The position numbers were made by a program, and so were the translations under genes. A DNA stretch of 64,000 bases from Cerrena zonata (lineage: Eukaryota > Basidiomycota > Agaricomycetes > Polyporales > Cerrenaceae). The notes under the pieces are model-generated. The model worked only from the letters and a program-made list of their open reading frames with translations. It did no database searches and was not told the DNA's origin. Positions 61,701 to 64,000 of this stretch are shown here, piece by piece. Position 1 is the stretch's first letter. Each line of letters starts with the position of its first letter. Location of the stretch: NCBI GenBank assembly GCA_038087015.1, contig JASBNA010000003.1, forward strand, positions 372,001 to 436,000. The letters run 5' to 3'.

Positions 61701-61957
61701 CGGAGATGAAGTAGAAGAATGTTGCGCCTGGTATTGGTACTGAGGGACCGAGGGTGTGGGGAGCCGGCTGCCTGAACTTGAAGCACTTGGACGAGACGGG
61801 AAGTTGTTCATGAAGGCGGCGGAGGGAGCCTTGTACTTGTTCCGTTGCAGGGTTTTCCTGTCATCTTGGGAACGGAGAGATCACAATTTCGGGAGTTAGT
61901 CCAGTGCCTCGATCACCGTTTACCAGAAACGGACAAGATCGACTTACTCCATCCCAT
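58702..61957 (-). CDS. Four-EH-domain protein fused to a GAT-like domain
   Basis: Likely endocytic/endosomal adaptor. The start at 61957 (MGWNDRK, joined over intron 61865-61947 to [14 protein letters not shown]) is uncertain; ATG at 61811 (MNNFPSRPS) is the fallback. A Tyr/Gln/Pro-rich stretch is followed by [21 protein letters not shown], then [12 protein letters not shown] and [21 protein letters not shown], which resembles the GAT domain of fungal Lsb5-type VHS-GAT proteins; no VHS domain is seen. After RAQAERK a canonical intron leads in frame to [20 protein letters not shown], the start of EH1. EH2 has [21 protein letters not shown]3 [21 protein letters not shown]4 [18 protein letters not shown]. 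The Pro-rich tail ends [10 protein letters not shown]1 has no start codon of its own, which supports one gene. Confidence 0.75.
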
Positions 61958-62611
61958 GAGGGTTGTCTGGTGGTGTCCCTTTGGTGGGCTCTTGTGCTCG
62001 ATGAGGCACTCGATGGTGAGATGGAAAGAGTGTGTGTTGTGAGAACGCTAGGAGTTGAGCTCCCGGGCCATGTACGTACACAGCACAGTACTACTGCGGC
62101 GTATGCATTTGGGTATTTGCGTAGCAGGGCAAGTGATGCCCGGGCTAGTAAACGCAGCTTGGTCACGGACAAACTATGGATTCGAATATCAATGCATGTA
62201 TGCTATCGAGTGATCATTCGGGACATGGGAGAAGTCTACAAGTAATGGGAGTCCATTAAATAATTACAGATGCGGTTCGCGGAGGGAATGTTTCATGCTA
62301 GTACGGTACATGGCAACAACCGTGTGCTCGTGGCGACGAGTATTCGCGAGCAGAGGATGAAGATGTGTTGTACTTTTTGCAGAGGTTGAGGCCTCGTGGC
62401 CGGGATGATCCAGTCGCTGGCGCTTTTGGGGGGAGTAAGCAGGACAGCCAGGGCAGGTTTTCCATCATCAACGACCATCTTCCGCTGTTTCTGCTCTCTT
62501 TGCTGAGGGCTCTGCTTGCTATCGCATCTTCTCTTCTGACCCTCTTCTTTTTCGCCTAACGAGCTTATTTCTTACGAATATTTCTCACTTGTAGCTCACA
62601 CCCAAAACATC
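61958..62611. promoter_or_regulatory. Divergent region before the RNA-binding protein gene
   Basis: About 650 bp. On the minus strand a frame continuous with the GAT-EH protein extends upstream of 61957 (reading FHLTIECLIEHK), so the true start of that gene may lie further out. The right half is promoter and leader of the RRM gene, pyrimidine-rich near 62500-62560. Confidence 0.4.
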
Positions 62612-64000
62612 ATGACCAGCACTTCTTCCACTCCCCCGGATATCTCATCCCTGTCGCTCTCTTCCCAGCCCTCTCAGCAACGTCTTCATGACACTTATGA
62701 CTACGAAGGCGGCGGCGGCAATGGTAGAACTCCGTATCATTATTCTACTTCCCCTCCTATCCCAGCGCAGTCTCAGTACAACCCTCTAAGCATCGGTCAG
62801 TCTCCTCTCAAGAACAAACCTGCTCGCGGTGGCCTCCCTTCCGTACGTGTCCCACCCCTTTCCACTTTGTCTGCGCGCGTATTGACTCTGATCGCTCCAG
62901 CAATGGATCGATAACGCTGCTGGCATTCAAGACAGCAGGTCCCTGTCCCCACCTCAAAACTCGGATCTGTCCTCTTCTGGTGGCTCTCCTACCATGAGCC
63001 ACATGCTTGGCGGCTCTGGCCTTGGACCTCAAACACCCGGTGGACTCGACGGGGACGAAATTATACCCACCGCAATTGTCATCAAGAACATTCCTTTCAA
63101 CGTAAAGCGTGAGACCCTCCTTGATATCATCGTATGCAATTTTCGTCGCGCGATTTAGTAGCATACATCTAACATTTTGGCTATACAGGCCTCGCTGTCA
63201 ATCCCTACACCCTATGCATTCAACTATCACCTTGATCAGTCCGGTCAGTTCCGTGGACTAGCTTTCGCGAACTTCCGTCAGTCTGTGGACGCAGATGCCG
63301 TCGTCGCAGCATTGAACGGTTTCGATGTTCAAGGACGAAAGCTTCGCGTTGAATACAAGAAAGTGCTCCAGGCCGGAGAAAAGGAGCGCATTGAACGCGA
63401 GAAGGCGATTCGCCGTATGCGTTCCATGCAGCTCGAGAAGGAACACGCTATCCAGACCCCAGGTTACGATGAGTTCGGCCAAATCAACACTCCCGCCGCC
63501 TTCACTCCGTCGCGTTCCTTCTCTGGCAACTCTCCATTCCCTACCCAAGCGTTCTCACCCACTACTGCTCCTCCCATGCCGACCCCCCAGCTTTACGGCT
63601 TGAGCACTTCTCCGATCCCACCTCCAGTGCCCAAGACGCCATCGAACGAGTTGGATCTCAACGATCCCTCGACTCTTGAGATTTACTCTCGTATTCTGCT
63701 GTTCAAGGATGACCCTATGAGAGATGAGCTTGCCTTCTCTAGGACTTTGTCGCCCAAGCAACGTCGTGTAGTGCATTTGGTTGCCCAGAAGCTCGGCGTC
63801 TACCACTACTCCGTGGGTGAAGGTGAGGAGAGATACGCTGTTGTAACCCGTATCGATCCTTCAACAGTGAGTCACTTTGCATTTGATACCAATTCTGTTA
63901 TTAATTTGAATGCGTAATCAGCAACAACAGCCAACCACCCCTGGTCGTCAGACTTTGTCTCGTGCTCCTTCCTCATACTTGAACGCGACCTCTCCCACTG
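62612..64000 (+). CDS. RRM and R3H-type RNA-binding protein (Pin4/Cip2-like), truncated by the window
   Basis: Probably an mRNA-binding regulator. The start at 62612 gives MTSTSSTPPDISSLSLSSQ, a disordered N terminus, then by an intron QWIDNAAGIQDS. The RRM has RNP2-like AIVIKNIPFNV and RNP1-like FRGLAFANF, with an intron between, and ends AALNGFDVQGRKLRVEYKKV followed by a highly charged helix (EKERIEREKAIRRMRSMQ). After a Pro-rich stretch comes LEIYSRILLFKDDPMRDELAF, then PKQRRVVHLVAQKLGVYHYS, matching an R3H domain. This RRM-then-R3H order is that of yeast Pin4 and fission yeast Cip1/Cip2, which act in stress and cell-cycle mRNA control. The last intron (from about 63867) joins QQQPTTPGRQTLSR and the coding frame runs off the window end. 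Confidence 0.85.

Noticed and set aside
1..64000. CRISPR array, phage or bacterial-type defence system
   Set aside because: No regularly spaced repeats and no relevant genes; gene structure throughout is eukaryotic.

Overview
The window comes from an intron-dense fungal nuclear genome, most likely a mushroom-forming basidiomycete (Agaricomycetes). Almost every gene is broken by many 50-60 nt GT-AG introns. Genes are tightly packed on both strands with short convergent and divergent spacers. The gene set (PRP38, NOT1, MOD5, TMA7, CDC50, EDE1-like, striatin, class II phosphodiesterase, secreted hydrolases) is typical of filamentous basidiomycetes. The genus cannot be read from the sequence.

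Layout. 0.1-8.9 kb: MCM-binding protein (+), phosphopentomutase/phosphoglucomutase (-) and a double-PHD, AT-hook chromatin protein resembling Rco1/PHF12 (-). 8.9-11.0 kb: gene-free. 11.1-12.7 kb: secreted SurE-type phosphatase (+). 12.7-15.6 kb: gene-free, with minisatellites and nested inverted repeats that look like a decayed mobile element. 15.6-25.4 kb: PRP38 (+), mitoribosomal L15 (-), MOD5 (+), CDC50 flippase subunit (-), sugar transporter (-), GH105 glycosidase (-). 25.7-29.3 kb: large secreted alpha/beta-hydrolase (+). 29.5-36.8 kb: NOT1 scaffold of CCR4-NOT (-). 37.2-39.5 kb: GPI-anchored GH13 enzyme (-). 40.6-48.2 kb: TMA7 (+), a small unknown protein (-), APC/C E2 UBE2C/Ubc11 (-), Ede1-like endocytic scaffold (+). 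48.9-53.7 kb: cAMP phosphodiesterase (+) and striatin (-). 54-58.5 kb: pepsin-like protein with altered active sites (-) and a fungal multi-pass membrane glycoprotein (+). 58.7-62.0 kb: a four-EH-domain protein apparently fused to a GAT-like domain (-). 62.6 kb to the edge: RRM/R3H RNA-binding protein (+), truncated by the window.

No operon-like or phage-like defence system is present. The points most worth a second look are the apparent GAT-EH fusion; the five FxDxF motifs in the Ede1-like protein; the GH13 enzyme that has lost the two catalytic-site histidines, as in fungal AgtA-type glucanotransferases, and carries its catalytic region II across a 7-nt microexon; and the pepsin-like protein without a DTG glycine in either lobe. 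Five single-base frame breaks cluster in 1.25 kb of NOT1, and one more sits in the Ede1-like gene; these look like assembly indels and matter to anyone predicting the proteins. Several other microexons and a GC-AG intron will also mislead gene finders.
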